A stretch of 6,790 nucleotides of DNA from Nitrosotalea sp. (GCA_020725315.1 DYFG01000088.1:1-6790), one strand, 5' to 3'; counted from the stretch's first letter, positions 1 to 6,223 are shown. Translations and numbers: made by a program. Notes: a model not told the origin generated them from the sequence alone.

Positions 1-1200
1 CCACGTTGCGAAATCGCCCGTACGTTCGCCATGAACCATAAATACAACTTCTGTGCCTCTCTTGCAGAATCGTGATACCAATCTCTTCAGTTCAGAATCC
101 CCAGCGTGAGCAGAGAAGTCATATTGCTCAACACCTGCACTCACCTTCACTATCTCGCCATTCGCCTCCACACAGCCTTCCTCTATCAATCTCCTCCCGT
201 TCGTTCCCGCTATTTGATAGCCGGTGAGCAGCACTTTGCTCTTTGGGTCTTCGTGTAGCTTCTTCAGGTAGTACAGCACCGGGCCACCGTTCAGCATTCC
301 TGCGGTGGTGACGATCACAGAAGGTTCAGAAAGGACTTGCTTACGCCTCTTTGAGTTGACGAAGAGAGCACTATCAAAAGCATCCTTCATCGCGCCCGCA
401 TCCTTTAAGAACGAGGGATAATTCTTAAACAGATTAAAAACGCTCAGTCCCATACCGTCCACATAAGGAGTAAGCCCATACGAATGCAAGACCATCACCA
501 TCTCCTGTGTCCTACCAACTGCAAAGCACGGCACAATTGCATTACCTCCGGAATCCAAGGTCTCTCTAATGGAGTCTACGAACTCACGCTCCAATTCAGC
601 CCTGTTTCTATGCTCCCTATCGTAATAGGTGCTTTCTATAAGTAAGACATCGGATGGAGGGAAATCAGCGGGAGAAGCGCTTTCCATTAGACGAGTTACA
701 TCCATCCTTATGTCTCCGGTGTAAAACAGGCATATATCCTCACTCTCTTTTCTCAGATACACCGATGCACTACCTGGTATATGTCCTGCATTATATAATT
801 CAAACTCATAGTCTGAACTGTTTAAGATAAATCGTTCGCCATAGGCTACGGGATGAGTACAGTCATTCATTCTCCTGATATCTTCTTCATCAAAAAAGAC
901 AATCCCCTCCTCTTTCCCTACTTTAATCGTGTCTCTTCCCAGGAGCATGGTTAAATCCCTTGTCACCGGGGTCATATACACACTCGGCGGCTTACTCGAA
1001 TTCATCAAACTCGGAACCATGCCGGAATGGTCGAGATGTGCATGTGATACAATTACCGACTCTGGCGCGGTACTTTCTACCCCCAAAGGTACTCCAGGTG
1101 GGTCTGATGGTCTCATTCCATAATCTATGAGAAGTTTATCATCCACCAATATCGCAGAACGTCCTACCTCGTTACAGCCACCGAGAAATTTTATTTTCAT
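1..1200 (-). CDS. Beta-CASP metallo-beta-lactamase ribonuclease, aCPSF2-like (C terminus cut by window edge)
   Basis: The 400 visible codons start at ATG 1200-1198 and run off the left edge, so only the last residues are missing. Every catalytic motif of the zinc-dependent MBL/beta-CASP nucleases is seen: Asp in LLIDYG (about 23-28), HAHLDH (53-58), His140 in NAGHIPGS, Asp163 in YTGDIRMD, beta-CASP motif A Glu189 in LLIESTYYD, motif B His365 in FSAHAGDSE, and motif C His390 in FMVHGE. There is no N-terminal KH region, so it is not aCPSF1. Length and motif spacing fit the KH-less archaeal CPSF73/Ysh1-like group (aCPSF2); aRNase J is the alternative. The family cleaves or trims RNA using two zinc ions in the cytoplasm. 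It should be active, since no key residue is lost. The start codon overlaps the S3Ae stop (ATGA), so it is probably translated by coupling and transcribed with S3Ae. Confidence 0.92.
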   Translation of the reverse strand, partial: MKIKFLGGCNEVGRSAILVDDKLLIDYGMRPSDPPGVPLGVESTAPESVIVSHAHLDHSGMVPSLMNSSKPPSVYMTPVTRDLTMLLGRDTIKVGKEEGIVFFDEEDIRRMNDCTHPVAYGERFILNSSDYEFELYNAGHIPGSASVYLRKESEDICLFYTGDIRMDVTRLMESASPADFPPSDVLLIESTYYDREHRNRAELEREFVDSIRETLDSGGNAIVPCFAVGRTQEMVMVLHSYGLTPYVDGMGLSVFNLFKNYPSFLKDAGAMKDAFDSALFVNSKRRKQVLSEPSVIVTTAGMLNGGPVLYYLKKLHEDPKSKVLLTGYQIAGTNGRRLIEEGCVEANGEIVKVSAGVEQYDFSAHAGDSELKRLVSRFCKRGTEVVFMVHGERTGDFATW

Positions 1201-1793
1201 CTTATGTATGACACGTCTTCTCTACCTTGCGCGGGTGGGATAGCCCTTTCCGTCTTGGTTATCTCCACCCTCCTCACGGGATATATCTTCTTCGCAACCT
1301 TATAAATGTCAGATGAGAGTTTCCCAAGTATTATCTCTTGTATATATTTGTTAAATTCCAAACCGGCCGCGCGACTTCTGATGACATCCTCCATGAGCTC
1401 TCGTATCAGCTTTATCTGCGCTTCACTTGCTTTTTTGAGCGTAAAACAGGATGATTTTACACGGATACTCTCTCTATCCTTTGTCACGATCTCGATATTT
1501 GAATCTATCTTCGAACTCCTCTTCCTCGCTAAACTCCGGAGGTAATCGCCGTCTATCTTATGCCCGATGAATCGTGTATAGGCGTTGGTATGATCCACAT
1601 CATATATCTCAAGCAATAATTTCAGATTCGGATTCTTTATCAGCTTGCCTGTCAGTTCATCCACCGTCATCTCTATCCTTCTCCCTATTAACTTGGATGG
1701 GTCGTCTGCCACCGTATCTCCTGCTTTTACGTCACCAAACATCTTCGGTGCTAGTACCGTGTACCACTCTTTCGCTTTCCACTTATCCTTCAC
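1197..1793 (-). CDS. rps3ae: Small ribosomal subunit protein S3Ae (eS1)
   Basis: Recognised from the family N terminus (KDKWKAKEWYTVLAPKMFG) and the following ADDPSKLIGRRIEMTVDELTG segment; the basic body and length of about 200 residues match archaeal S3Ae. The protein is a core part of the archaeal/eukaryotic 30S/40S subunit, near the mRNA exit and platform region. The coordinates use the first conventional start, GTG 1793-1791, giving 198 aa. That start looks too short: the frame continues upstream as L-A-K-K-R-V-K-D-K-W to a stop, archaeal homologues usually begin with a short basic leader, and GTG has no properly spaced ribosome site. CTG 1808-1806 lies 6 nt after AGAGGTGA (1815-1822) and would give 203 aa; I think it is the real start. 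The TGA stop overlaps the nuclease ATG. The gene sits about 57 bp after purQ, or 71 bp if counted from GTG. Confidence 0.95.
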   Translation of the reverse strand: MKDKWKAKEWYTVLAPKMFGDVKAGDTVADDPSKLIGRRIEMTVDELTGKLIKNPNLKLLLEIYDVDHTNAYTRFIGHKIDGDYLRSLARKRSSKIDSNIEIVTKDRESIRVKSSCFTLKKASEAQIKLIRELMEDVIRSRAAGLEFNKYIQEIILGKLSSDIYKVAKKIYPVRRVEITKTERAIPPAQGREDVSYIR

Positions 1794-1814
1794 CCTTTTC
1801 TTCGCCAGTTCTGC

Positions 1815-1822
1815 TCACCTCT
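1815..1822 (-). promoter_or_regulatory. Strong Shine-Dalgarno site pointing to a CTG start of S3Ae
   Basis: On the minus strand the sequence AGAGGTGA matches the anti-SD tail of archaeal 16S rRNA (core GGAGGTGA). It ends 6 nt before CTG 1808-1806, which is an ideal spacing. It is 21 nt from GTG 1793, which is too far. This decides the start in favour of CTG unless that codon is a sequencing error. Confidence 0.6.
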
Positions 1823-1831
1823 CTTCTTTTT

Positions 1832-1841
1832 CTTATAAAAG
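1832..1841 (-). promoter_or_regulatory. TATA-like box between purQ and S3Ae
   Basis: The minus strand reads CTTTTATAAG, close to an archaeal TATA box, in the short gap after the purQ stop. Its centre is about 27-29 nt before CTG 1808, so initiation would fall near that codon and would leave out the SD site. If real, it gives the S3Ae/nuclease pair an extra promoter besides read-through from purQ. The sequence is nearly palindromic and has no clear purine BRE next to it, so support is modest. Confidence 0.3.
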
Positions 1842-1864
1842 GGATAGTAACATAAAAATCTTAG

Positions 1865-2707
1865 TTACCTGCTTCGAAGGTAATTCAACACGGATTCAAA
1901 TATCTTTTTACCATCACCGTATGCATTCCCCTTCTCCTTTCCCCGTTCCCTCGATCTCCTTGACCATTCTGAATCCATGAATGCATAAAAAGCCCGTTCC
2001 GGATGCGGCATCAATCCTAATATAGTCCCCTCGGGGTTACATATCCCGGCGATATTATAGGGAGATCCATTAGGATTACACGGATAGGATGCATAAGTAC
2101 CATCAGAATCAACATAGCGAAAGACTATCTGGTCGTTATCCTCCAGAAGTTGTATATACCTCTCTCGCTTTCGCTCGTCAACAAAAAACTTTCCCTCGGC
2201 ATGCGCGCACGGCATCTTCAGGATGCACCACTTTTCAATTCCCTGGGTGAAGACACAGGTCCCCCTGTTTTCGTGCTTTATAAGTGTCGGGCGGCATTCA
2301 AAGCGAGCTGAATCGTTCGTTGTCAGGGCTGCCTGCTGTATCTCTCTCTCTTCCTGTGCACCAAATCCCGGAAGCAACCCCATCTCCACCAACACCTGGA
2401 AACCATTGCATATCCCTAAGATGGGATTCCCACTTTGTATAAAAGCTGCGATTTCCTCTCCCAATGCCCCGTTTATGCGCGCAGCCAGTATCGCCCCTGC
2501 TCGTATATAATCGCCGGAAGAAAAGCCGCCAGGTATCACTAGCATCTCATAATCCCTTAAATTCCGCCGCTCTCGCTCTTTCACAGCCCCTATCAATTGC
2601 TTCAGGTGCACAATCTCTGCCGACGCACCCAGACGTTTAAAAGCAAGAAACGTTTCGAGTTCGCAATTCGTCCCTTCTATCCGCAATATGCATATCGCTG
2701 GGCTCAT
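1865..2707 (-). CDS. purQ: Phosphoribosylformylglycinamidine synthase, glutaminase subunit PurQ
   Basis: This is the class I glutamine amidotransferase that releases ammonia from glutamine for the FGAM synthase step of purine biosynthesis, working with PurL and the small PurS in archaea. The 280-residue protein shows the nucleophile elbow GICNGFQ (Cys100), the His-Glu pair in MPHPE (His235, Glu237), an N-terminal IEGTNCE strand-loop, VIPGGFSSGDYIRAGA (about 58-72), and the conserved CNPNGSPYNIAGICNPEG segment (210-227). The length is at the long end for the family; a charged stretch at about 248-268 (RSRERGKEKG) before the last helix looks like a local insertion. It starts at ATG 2707, which overlaps the stop of the NUDIX gene as ATGA. 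Neither purS nor purL is in the window. The assignment is secure. Confidence 0.96.
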   Translation of the reverse strand: MSPAICILRIEGTNCELETFLAFKRLGASAEIVHLKQLIGAVKERERRNLRDYEMLVIPGGFSSGDYIRAGAILAARINGALGEEIAAFIQSGNPILGICNGFQVLVEMGLLPGFGAQEEREIQQAALTTNDSARFECRPTLIKHENRGTCVFTQGIEKWCILKMPCAHAEGKFFVDERKRERYIQLLEDNDQIVFRYVDSDGTYASYPCNPNGSPYNIAGICNPEGTILGLMPHPERAFYAFMDSEWSRRSRERGKEKGNAYGDGKKIFESVLNYLRSR

Positions 2708-3210
2708 AGAGCTATTAACACCCCAATTATCGTCTTACTATCCTTTATCTCACCCGTTCTTATCTTTGTCTGTACATCCTCTAGGTCCATATAGTGTATT
2801 GGCAATTCAGCTTCAGCATCAGAAACTTTCTCCAGTCCCCGTGCTTTAAAGATGTGAATTATCTCGCTACTATAACCAGGAGAAGGGTAATATGAGGTCA
2901 GTCTATCCCATTGTGAAGCGTTAAAGCCAGTCTCTTCGATTAGCTCCCGCTTGGCACATTCCTCGGGCGACTCCCCTTCTTCCAGTGTACCTGCGGGTAT
3001 CTCTAATGTTATACGTTCAATCGCTTTTCGATATTGCTCCACCAACAATACCTTTTCGTTGACCAATGGGACAATAGCTACCGCACCGGGATGAACGATA
3101 ATCTCACGCATTTTTGTCCTTCCATCAGGCAATGAAACGGTATCAAGCCGTACCTGAACAACCCTTCCTTTGTAGAGTTCCTTGCTCTCAATGGTCCTCT
3201 CTTCCTTCAT
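2704..3210 (-). CDS. NUDIX hydrolase, ADP-ribose pyrophosphatase type
   Basis: The 168-residue protein has a perfect Nudix box (G-x5-E-x7-REUxEExGU) at residues 74-96, with G74, E80, R88-E89, E92-E93 and G95 present, the Mg-binding acidic residues included. The YYPSPGYSSE motif (108-116) after the box, and the IRTGEIKDSKTIIG ending, are typical of the ADP-ribose pyrophosphatase (NudF/TrgB) subgroup, which splits ADP-ribose into AMP and ribose 5-phosphate. Substrate choice within the subgroup cannot be fixed by sequence alone. It is the first gene of the minus-strand cluster; its TGA overlaps the purQ ATG. There is no good SD site in front of ATG 3210, and a TATA-like box lies about 26 nt upstream, so the mRNA may be leaderless. 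Ribose 5-phosphate made here could feed PRPP and hence purines, a loose link to purQ (inference). Confidence 0.93.
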   Translation of the reverse strand: MKEERTIESKELYKGRVVQVRLDTVSLPDGRTKMREIIVHPGAVAIVPLVNEKVLLVEQYRKAIERITLEIPAGTLEEGESPEECAKRELIEETGFNASQWDRLTSYYPSPGYSSEIIHIFKARGLEKVSDAEAELPIHYMDLEDVQTKIRTGEIKDSKTIIGVLIAL

Positions 3211-3228
3211 AGGATATCTTTAAGAGAA

Positions 3229-3242
3229 AACTACTTAAATCA
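3229..3242 (-). promoter_or_regulatory. Probable promoter of the NUDIX-purQ cluster
   Basis: On the minus strand a TATA-like ATTTAAGTAG (3240-3231) is preceded by purine-containing GTG. Its centre lies about 26 nt before the first base of the NUDIX ATG, the usual archaeal TATA-to-start-site distance, so transcription would begin at or next to the start codon. The lack of an SD site agrees with a leaderless message. Confidence 0.4.
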
Positions 3243-3256
3243 CTGATGGTCTTTGC

Positions 3257-3376
3257 TTATAGCTCCAAAAATTCCTCTACAGTAAGCCCCGCCTCCTTGA
3301 TGATTGCTTTTAACGTTCCTTTTGGAATATCCACCCCAGGATGATTTGGAATTGTAGTTCTTCTTTTTGTGAGTGG
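3257..3376 (-). pseudogene. hicA: Remnant of a HicA-type mRNA interferase toxin (C-terminal half)
   Basis: The minus frame ending at TAA 3259-3257 reads PLTKRRTTIPNHPG, then VDIPKGTLKAIIKEAG and LTVEEFLEL. This is the C-terminal half of HicA/YcfA toxins: the basic strand with TTIPNHPG, the G-TL-AI hinge, and the EEFLEL ending. HicA is a small dsRBD-fold toxin that cleaves mRNA. The N-terminal half, with the GSH segment carrying the catalytic histidine, is not recognisable upstream and no start codon with an SD is seen, so I call it a broken gene. The frame stays open a little further upstream (an ATG at about 3415), but those extra residues do not look like HicA. It lies directly after a hicB-like tail, as expected for a decayed hicBA pair. 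Confidence 0.7.
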
Positions 3377-3377
3377 A

Positions 3378-3455
3378 TTATGATGGTTCAATCTCAAATG
3401 GCAAAGGGTCGCCATGCTCGATATAAGACTCAATAAGTTTTCTGTTCAGGCACTT
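3378..3455 (-). pseudogene. Possible HicB-like antitoxin tail
   Basis: A short minus frame, bounded upstream by TAA 3458-3456 and ending at TAA 3380-3378, reads LNRKLIESYIEHGDPLPFE followed by IEPS. A helix followed by a G-D/E-P-(I/L)-P turn resembles the end of the helix in the HicB partial-RNase-H antitoxins. It has no start codon and covers only about 25 codons. Its stop is immediately next to the point where HicA similarity begins, which suggests a deletion brought the tail of hicB against the second half of hicA. The match is short; context carries much of the call. Confidence 0.4.
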
Positions 3456-3459
3456 TTAT

Positions 3460-3680
3460 CACCTCTATCGTTTTTGCAGTTATCTTTAATTATATCTATA
3501 ATGTTATTAAAGCTTTACGTAGAAAAAGAAAAGATCAGAGCCTCTAACTTGGCAACTCTACCCTTTCTGTCGTTTTCTTTATTTCTTTTGCAATGTCTAC
3601 TACTTCTGCAGGCATCGCTTTTTCCACCCATAGTGTAAGCCCAACATGCAGCATCAGCATCTAAGACTTCGCCACTTGCA
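3460..3680. other. Gene-poor stretch with a 38-codon orphan ORF
   Basis: Nothing here is recognisable as an intact gene. On the minus strand, bases 3660-3544 give a 38-codon ORF whose second half (AMPAEVVDIAKEIKKTTERV) looks like a soluble helix, but there is no SD site. An overlapping frame, open from about 3680 to 3520, reads SGEVLDADAACWAYTMGG at its start and is also protein-like. Two overlapping plausible frames suggest one former gene split by a frameshift near base 3615. I do not recognise the family. Plus-strand frames here look like shadows. Confidence 0.3.
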
Positions 3681-3693
3681 TTGAGTCACATAC

Positions 3694-3712
3694 CCCGTAC
3701 TTAAGGTACGGG
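3694..3712 (-). repeat. Right-end hairpin of the IS200/IS605 remnant
   Basis: A perfect inverted repeat: CCCGTAC, a 5-nt TTAAG loop, then GTACGGG (7 bp stem). The stop codon of the tnpA remnant (3703-3701) lies in the loop. Position directly after tnpA and 9 nt before TCAA fits a TnpA-bound subterminal hairpin. It could also serve as a transcription-ending structure, but no T-run follows on the minus strand. Confidence 0.6.
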
Positions 3713-4009
3713 TCCTGTAACCGCAGAAATTTTTGTATGAAGCGTTATGTAGCCGATTTTGTGTGTCTTCTCTTTCTCTTCATCAACTACAACTACTGGT
3801 ATAGCATCTTCTTTCTTGTAATAACCCTTCTGCCTCTCAATATACTTCTCCACCACTTCCTCCGCCGTTTTCACAACCTCACCTTCCAATACCTTCCCCC
3901 TGTACTTGGGCGAAAAAACTAAGTGATCGGTCAGCAATGAGACCGTATGTCTATCGTGTCGGAGGTCACGCCTTGTTACTTTATCCCTCCTCGCTTCACC
4001 TTCGCCCAT
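3701..4009 (-). pseudogene. tnpA: Internally deleted TnpA (IS200/IS605 Y1 transposase)
   Basis: The ORF encodes 102 residues. Residues about 15-45 (RHDRHTVSLLTDHLVFSPKYRGKVLEGEV in part) are the first strand and turn of TnpA, and residues about 48-64 (TAEEVVEKYIERQKGYY) match its C-terminal helix that carries the catalytic tyrosine, here probably Tyr56. Between them, about 70-75 family residues are missing, including the HUH (HVHLLV-type) metal-binding motif, so it cannot be a working transposase. The deletion is in frame. The tail after residue 66 (IPVVVVDEEKEKTHKIGYI) has no match I know and runs into the right-end hairpin. ATG 4009 has GAGGG directly against it, a poorly spaced ribosome site; a TATA-like TTTTTATATCG lies at about 4044-4054. 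No tnpB is present. It may be a dead relic, or less likely a retained small DNA-binding protein. Confidence 0.7.
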
Positions 4010-4062
4010 CCCTCTTTAAGATAACCGTTAAAATATTCAAAATCGATATAAAAACTTTCCGA

Positions 4063-4082
4063 TTTTTTTCACGTGAGAAAAA
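4063..4082. repeat. 20-bp palindrome centred on CACGTG
   Basis: TTTTTT followed by TCACGTGA, then G and AAAAA. The two 10-nt arms pair completely apart from one T/G position, which is a permitted wobble pair in RNA. It may form a hairpin or be a protein-binding palindrome; it does not resemble the CCCGTAC hairpin at the right end of the IS remnant, so it is unlikely to be the left end. Confidence 0.35.
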
Positions 4083-4248
4083 CCTTTGATAGTTCCATAA
4101 CAACTTCCGTTGAGGTGTTTTTCCGTAAACGCTTTTTCAAAAAGGGTTTAGTTGAGAAAATAAGACCGTATAAAAGAAATCTAACTCGAAAACTCGTGAT
4201 AACCATTAAAATCGAAAATTCAGAAGAATTTTATCCCGGCAAAGTTTC

Positions 4249-4270
4249 AGAAAAGAGCAAGTAAAAAGAA
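4249..4270 (-). terminator. Oligo-T terminator after gatE
   Basis: Directly after the gatE stop the minus strand carries TTCTTTTTACTTGCTCTTTT, two T-runs with no GC-rich hairpin. Archaeal RNA polymerase commonly stops at such T-rich tracts. Confidence 0.4.
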
Positions 4271-4272
4271 TT

Positions 4273-6159
4273 TTAACTCTCCTCCAAAACTTCTTTCACC
4301 TTCTTCTCTAAAAGCTCATTTATCACCTTTCCATCCACTTTTCCCCGTAATTCCTTCATCACCACGCCCATTAGCGGTCCCACTGCTCGTGCACCCTTCT
4401 CTTGTAGAAAATCCTTCTTTGAGTGTACTATCTCCTCTATGAACTTCTCTACTTCCTCCATATTCATGCTCAACCCGATTTCTTCGATCGCCTTATCAAC
4501 ACCCATCTCAGGCTTGCTCGCCAGGATTTTCAAAATATCTGGCACAGCCTCCTTACCAAACGCATTTGCTGAGAGACGCCTGAATATCTCTATGAAATGG
4601 TGATCTTCCAGCGGGTCCACATCTATTCCCTCCTGCATCAGCTCTGCTACGGTATCCGTAACTGTCCTGACCACTAACGTTGCTGGTATATCGTATGAAT
4701 CCATTATGCGTTCAAAAAGTGAGAAATTCAAGTCTCGAGCGATTTTATCCGCGAGTTCATCATTTAAGCCGAATTTTTCCTTATATCGTGCTTTCCGGGC
4801 CTCAAATGTCTCAGGAAGCGTGCTCTTTATCTTATTCAGCCTGTTCTCATCTATTTCTACCGGTGGGACATCGGTTTCTGGGTACATCCGTGCAGCACCG
4901 GGTAGAGGTCTCATATAAGCGCTACTACCGTTTGGCAACGCTCTTCTCGTTTCTTTTGGTATCTCTCGCAGCGCGTCCTCTGCCCTTCTCAACACTGCAT
5001 CCAACGCTTTCTCCGCACGCACGCGCTCTGCCGCAACGATCACTACGCAATCATCTTCAGTTACCTCAAAGGTTCTCTTCAGCTGCTCCACCTCTCTCTC
5101 ACCGATACCATACGCAGGAAGTTCATCGGTATGCATCAAGCCCGCACCATACTTAGCTGTGAAATCCGCCAATTCGCTGCCGAACCGTCTTCCCGGTTGG
5201 ATTTCTGTTCCAAGTATACCGGAAAAACCACGCAGGCATACCCCGAACACTTTCCCTCTTGCTTTTTGTATTACCTTTGAAGACGAAGCCCCAAATACGC
5301 CCGATACATCTTCTATGCGATCCTCGACCCTCGCTCCCCTCTTCTTCAGCTCCTCTTTTAGCGCTATAAGCTTTGACTGGCGCATGATTTCGTATTTCAC
5401 TATTTTTCCAATCATCCTCAAATTTTGAACGCCCTTTATCTCCACTCGAGCTCCTGCTTCGATTGAGATGTTTATGTCCTGTCTGATTGTTCCTAATCCC
5501 CGTTTCACTTTACCGGTGGAGCGTAGTATCATGCCGAGCTGTTCAGCTACGTTCCGTGCCTGCTCTGCGGTTCTTATATCAGGAGCAGTGCCTATTTCAA
5601 CGAGTGGTATGCCCAAACGGTCTAAGGAATAGACCACTGTATCGCCTTCGGTTTCTATCTTCTGTGCTGCATCTTCCTCCAAACAAAGCACATCCACTCT
5701 AACAGGCCCCTCCGCCGTCGAGAGCCAACCATCTGTTGCAACTAACGCGGTTCTTTGAAATCCACACGTGTTGGACCCGTCTATAACAATTTTTCGCATG
5801 GTATGAATCTCATTCACCGGGTTCATGTTCAGAAGAAGCGCGACCTCCAAGGAAATGTCAATAGCTTCCTGGTTCAATTCTCTCGGTGGTTCTTCGTCAT
5901 TCTCAACCAGACACGTACTCTCATATCCTTTATACCGGAACGTCCTGCTGTATTTCGCCTCTTCACGGGCAGCTTCGTCCACTTCGCCCATTTCACTCTT
6001 TGATGCTCTCAGATACCGGTTAAAAGAGAAAGTTGAATCCTTCTTGTCCCGCAGCGTGGTGGGGCATTTGCAGAAGAGTTTTGTCTTCGTCTCTAATTGC
6101 TGGTGTATTTCCAAGCCCGCCTTCAGTCCTATTTTATTGTACTCTATTTCCTTATCCAT
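4273..6159 (-). CDS. gatE: Glutamyl-tRNA(Gln) amidotransferase subunit E (GatE)
   Basis: GatE works with the asparaginase-like GatD to convert Glu-tRNA(Gln) to Gln-tRNA(Gln) in archaea: it binds the misacylated tRNA, activates the glutamyl group with ATP and receives ammonia. From ATG 6159 the protein is 628 residues, the usual GatE length. Seen in order: GLKAGLEIHQQL (11-22) and LFCKCPT (28-34) of the GatB/GatE cradle, DGSNTCGFQRTALVATDG (127-144), the VYSLDRLGIPLVEIGTAPDI region (176-195), GTIRQDINISI (223-233), a GAD-type insert at about 290-405 that separates GatE from GatB, YMRPLPGAARMYPETD (415-430), and a helical YqeY-like tRNA-binding tail (about 480-628). The same frame is open to ATG 6522, but the added 121 residues are antisense to a plus-strand gene, have no family match, and should not be annotated. 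No SD precedes ATG 6159. gatD is not in the window, so the gene stands alone here. Confidence 0.96.
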   Translation of the reverse strand: MDKEIEYNKIGLKAGLEIHQQLETKTKLFCKCPTTLRDKKDSTFSFNRYLRASKSEMGEVDEAAREEAKYSRTFRYKGYESTCLVENDEEPPRELNQEAIDISLEVALLLNMNPVNEIHTMRKIVIDGSNTCGFQRTALVATDGWLSTAEGPVRVDVLCLEEDAAQKIETEGDTVVYSLDRLGIPLVEIGTAPDIRTAEQARNVAEQLGMILRSTGKVKRGLGTIRQDINISIEAGARVEIKGVQNLRMIGKIVKYEIMRQSKLIALKEELKKRGARVEDRIEDVSGVFGASSSKVIQKARGKVFGVCLRGFSGILGTEIQPGRRFGSELADFTAKYGAGLMHTDELPAYGIGEREVEQLKRTFEVTEDDCVVIVAAERVRAEKALDAVLRRAEDALREIPKETRRALPNGSSAYMRPLPGAARMYPETDVPPVEIDENRLNKIKSTLPETFEARKARYKEKFGLNDELADKIARDLNFSLFERIMDSYDIPATLVVRTVTDTVAELMQEGIDVDPLEDHHFIEIFRRLSANAFGKEAVPDILKILASKPEMGVDKAIEEIGLSMNMEEVEKFIEEIVHSKKDFLQEKGARAVGPLMGVVMKELRGKVDGKVINELLEKKVKEVLEES

Positions 6160-6208
6160 GTCTTTGCTGCGGAGTAATAAACAATAAACTTCTAATAAGT
6201 ATAAGAAA
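6160..6208. promoter_or_regulatory. Divergent AT-rich promoter region between gatE and the RHH-like gene
   Basis: Short intergenic region serving both directions. On the minus strand GTTTATTGT (about 6189-6181) is centred about 26 nt before the gatE ATG, fitting a TATA box for a leaderless message. The heptamer AATAAAC occurs twice in direct tandem (6176-6182 and 6183-6189), with a related TAATAAG at 6193-6199. Such spaced direct repeats would suit an RHH repressor operator, but they may be only AT-rich promoter sequence. Confidence 0.35.
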
Positions 6209-6210
6209 AT

Positions 6211-6216
6211 GGTGAT
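6211..6216 (+). promoter_or_regulatory. Shine-Dalgarno site that sets the start of the RHH-like gene
   Basis: GGTGAT matches the 16S anti-SD tail and lies 7 nt before ATG 6224. It overlaps the earlier in-frame ATG at 6209, so 6224 is the better start. Confidence 0.55.
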
Positions 6217-6223
6217 ACCAACA

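Larger units (their letters stand above)
3681..4009 (-). mobile_element. Remnant of an IS200/IS605-family element (TnpA derivative with right-end hairpin)
   Basis: The segment joins a deleted tnpA to a subterminal hairpin and a TCAA tetranucleotide (3684-3681), in the order expected for the right end of an IS200/IS605 element. These elements transpose as single strands and use end hairpins instead of inverted repeats; TCAA at the right cleavage site is known from ISHp608. The left end is not identified: no matching hairpin is seen upstream of the gene. The left boundary given is therefore only the tnpA start codon, and the right boundary is inferred. Confidence 0.55.
4010..4272. other. AT-rich spacer between gatE and the tnpA remnant
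   Basis: This 263-bp stretch holds no gene I can support. The 63-codon plus-strand frame inside it (4073-4264) is rich in Lys, Arg and Phe from AT-rich codons, has no SD site and no recognisable motif. The stretch contains a TATA-like sequence for the tnpA remnant, an A/T-flanked CACGTG palindrome, and T-rich sequence just after gatE. Confidence 0.5.

Noticed and set aside
929..1123. Plus-strand 64-codon ORF
   Set aside because: It is antisense to the metal-binding region of the beta-CASP nuclease, whose motifs are all intact on the minus strand.
3414..3638. Plus-strand 74-codon leucine-rich ORF that could be read as a membrane protein
   Set aside because: It is antisense to the hicB-like tail and the orphan ORF, and its hydrophobicity follows from T-rich sequence.
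4073..4264. Plus-strand 63-codon ORF between gatE and the tnpA remnant
   Set aside because: Lysine/phenylalanine-rich peptide expected from AT-rich spacer DNA; no SD site, no recognisable motif.
4680..5156. Plus-strand 158-codon ORF, the longest on that strand
   Set aside because: It is antisense to gatE and its composition (Ser, Leu, His, Arg rich) is that of a shadow frame; no motif or SD site.
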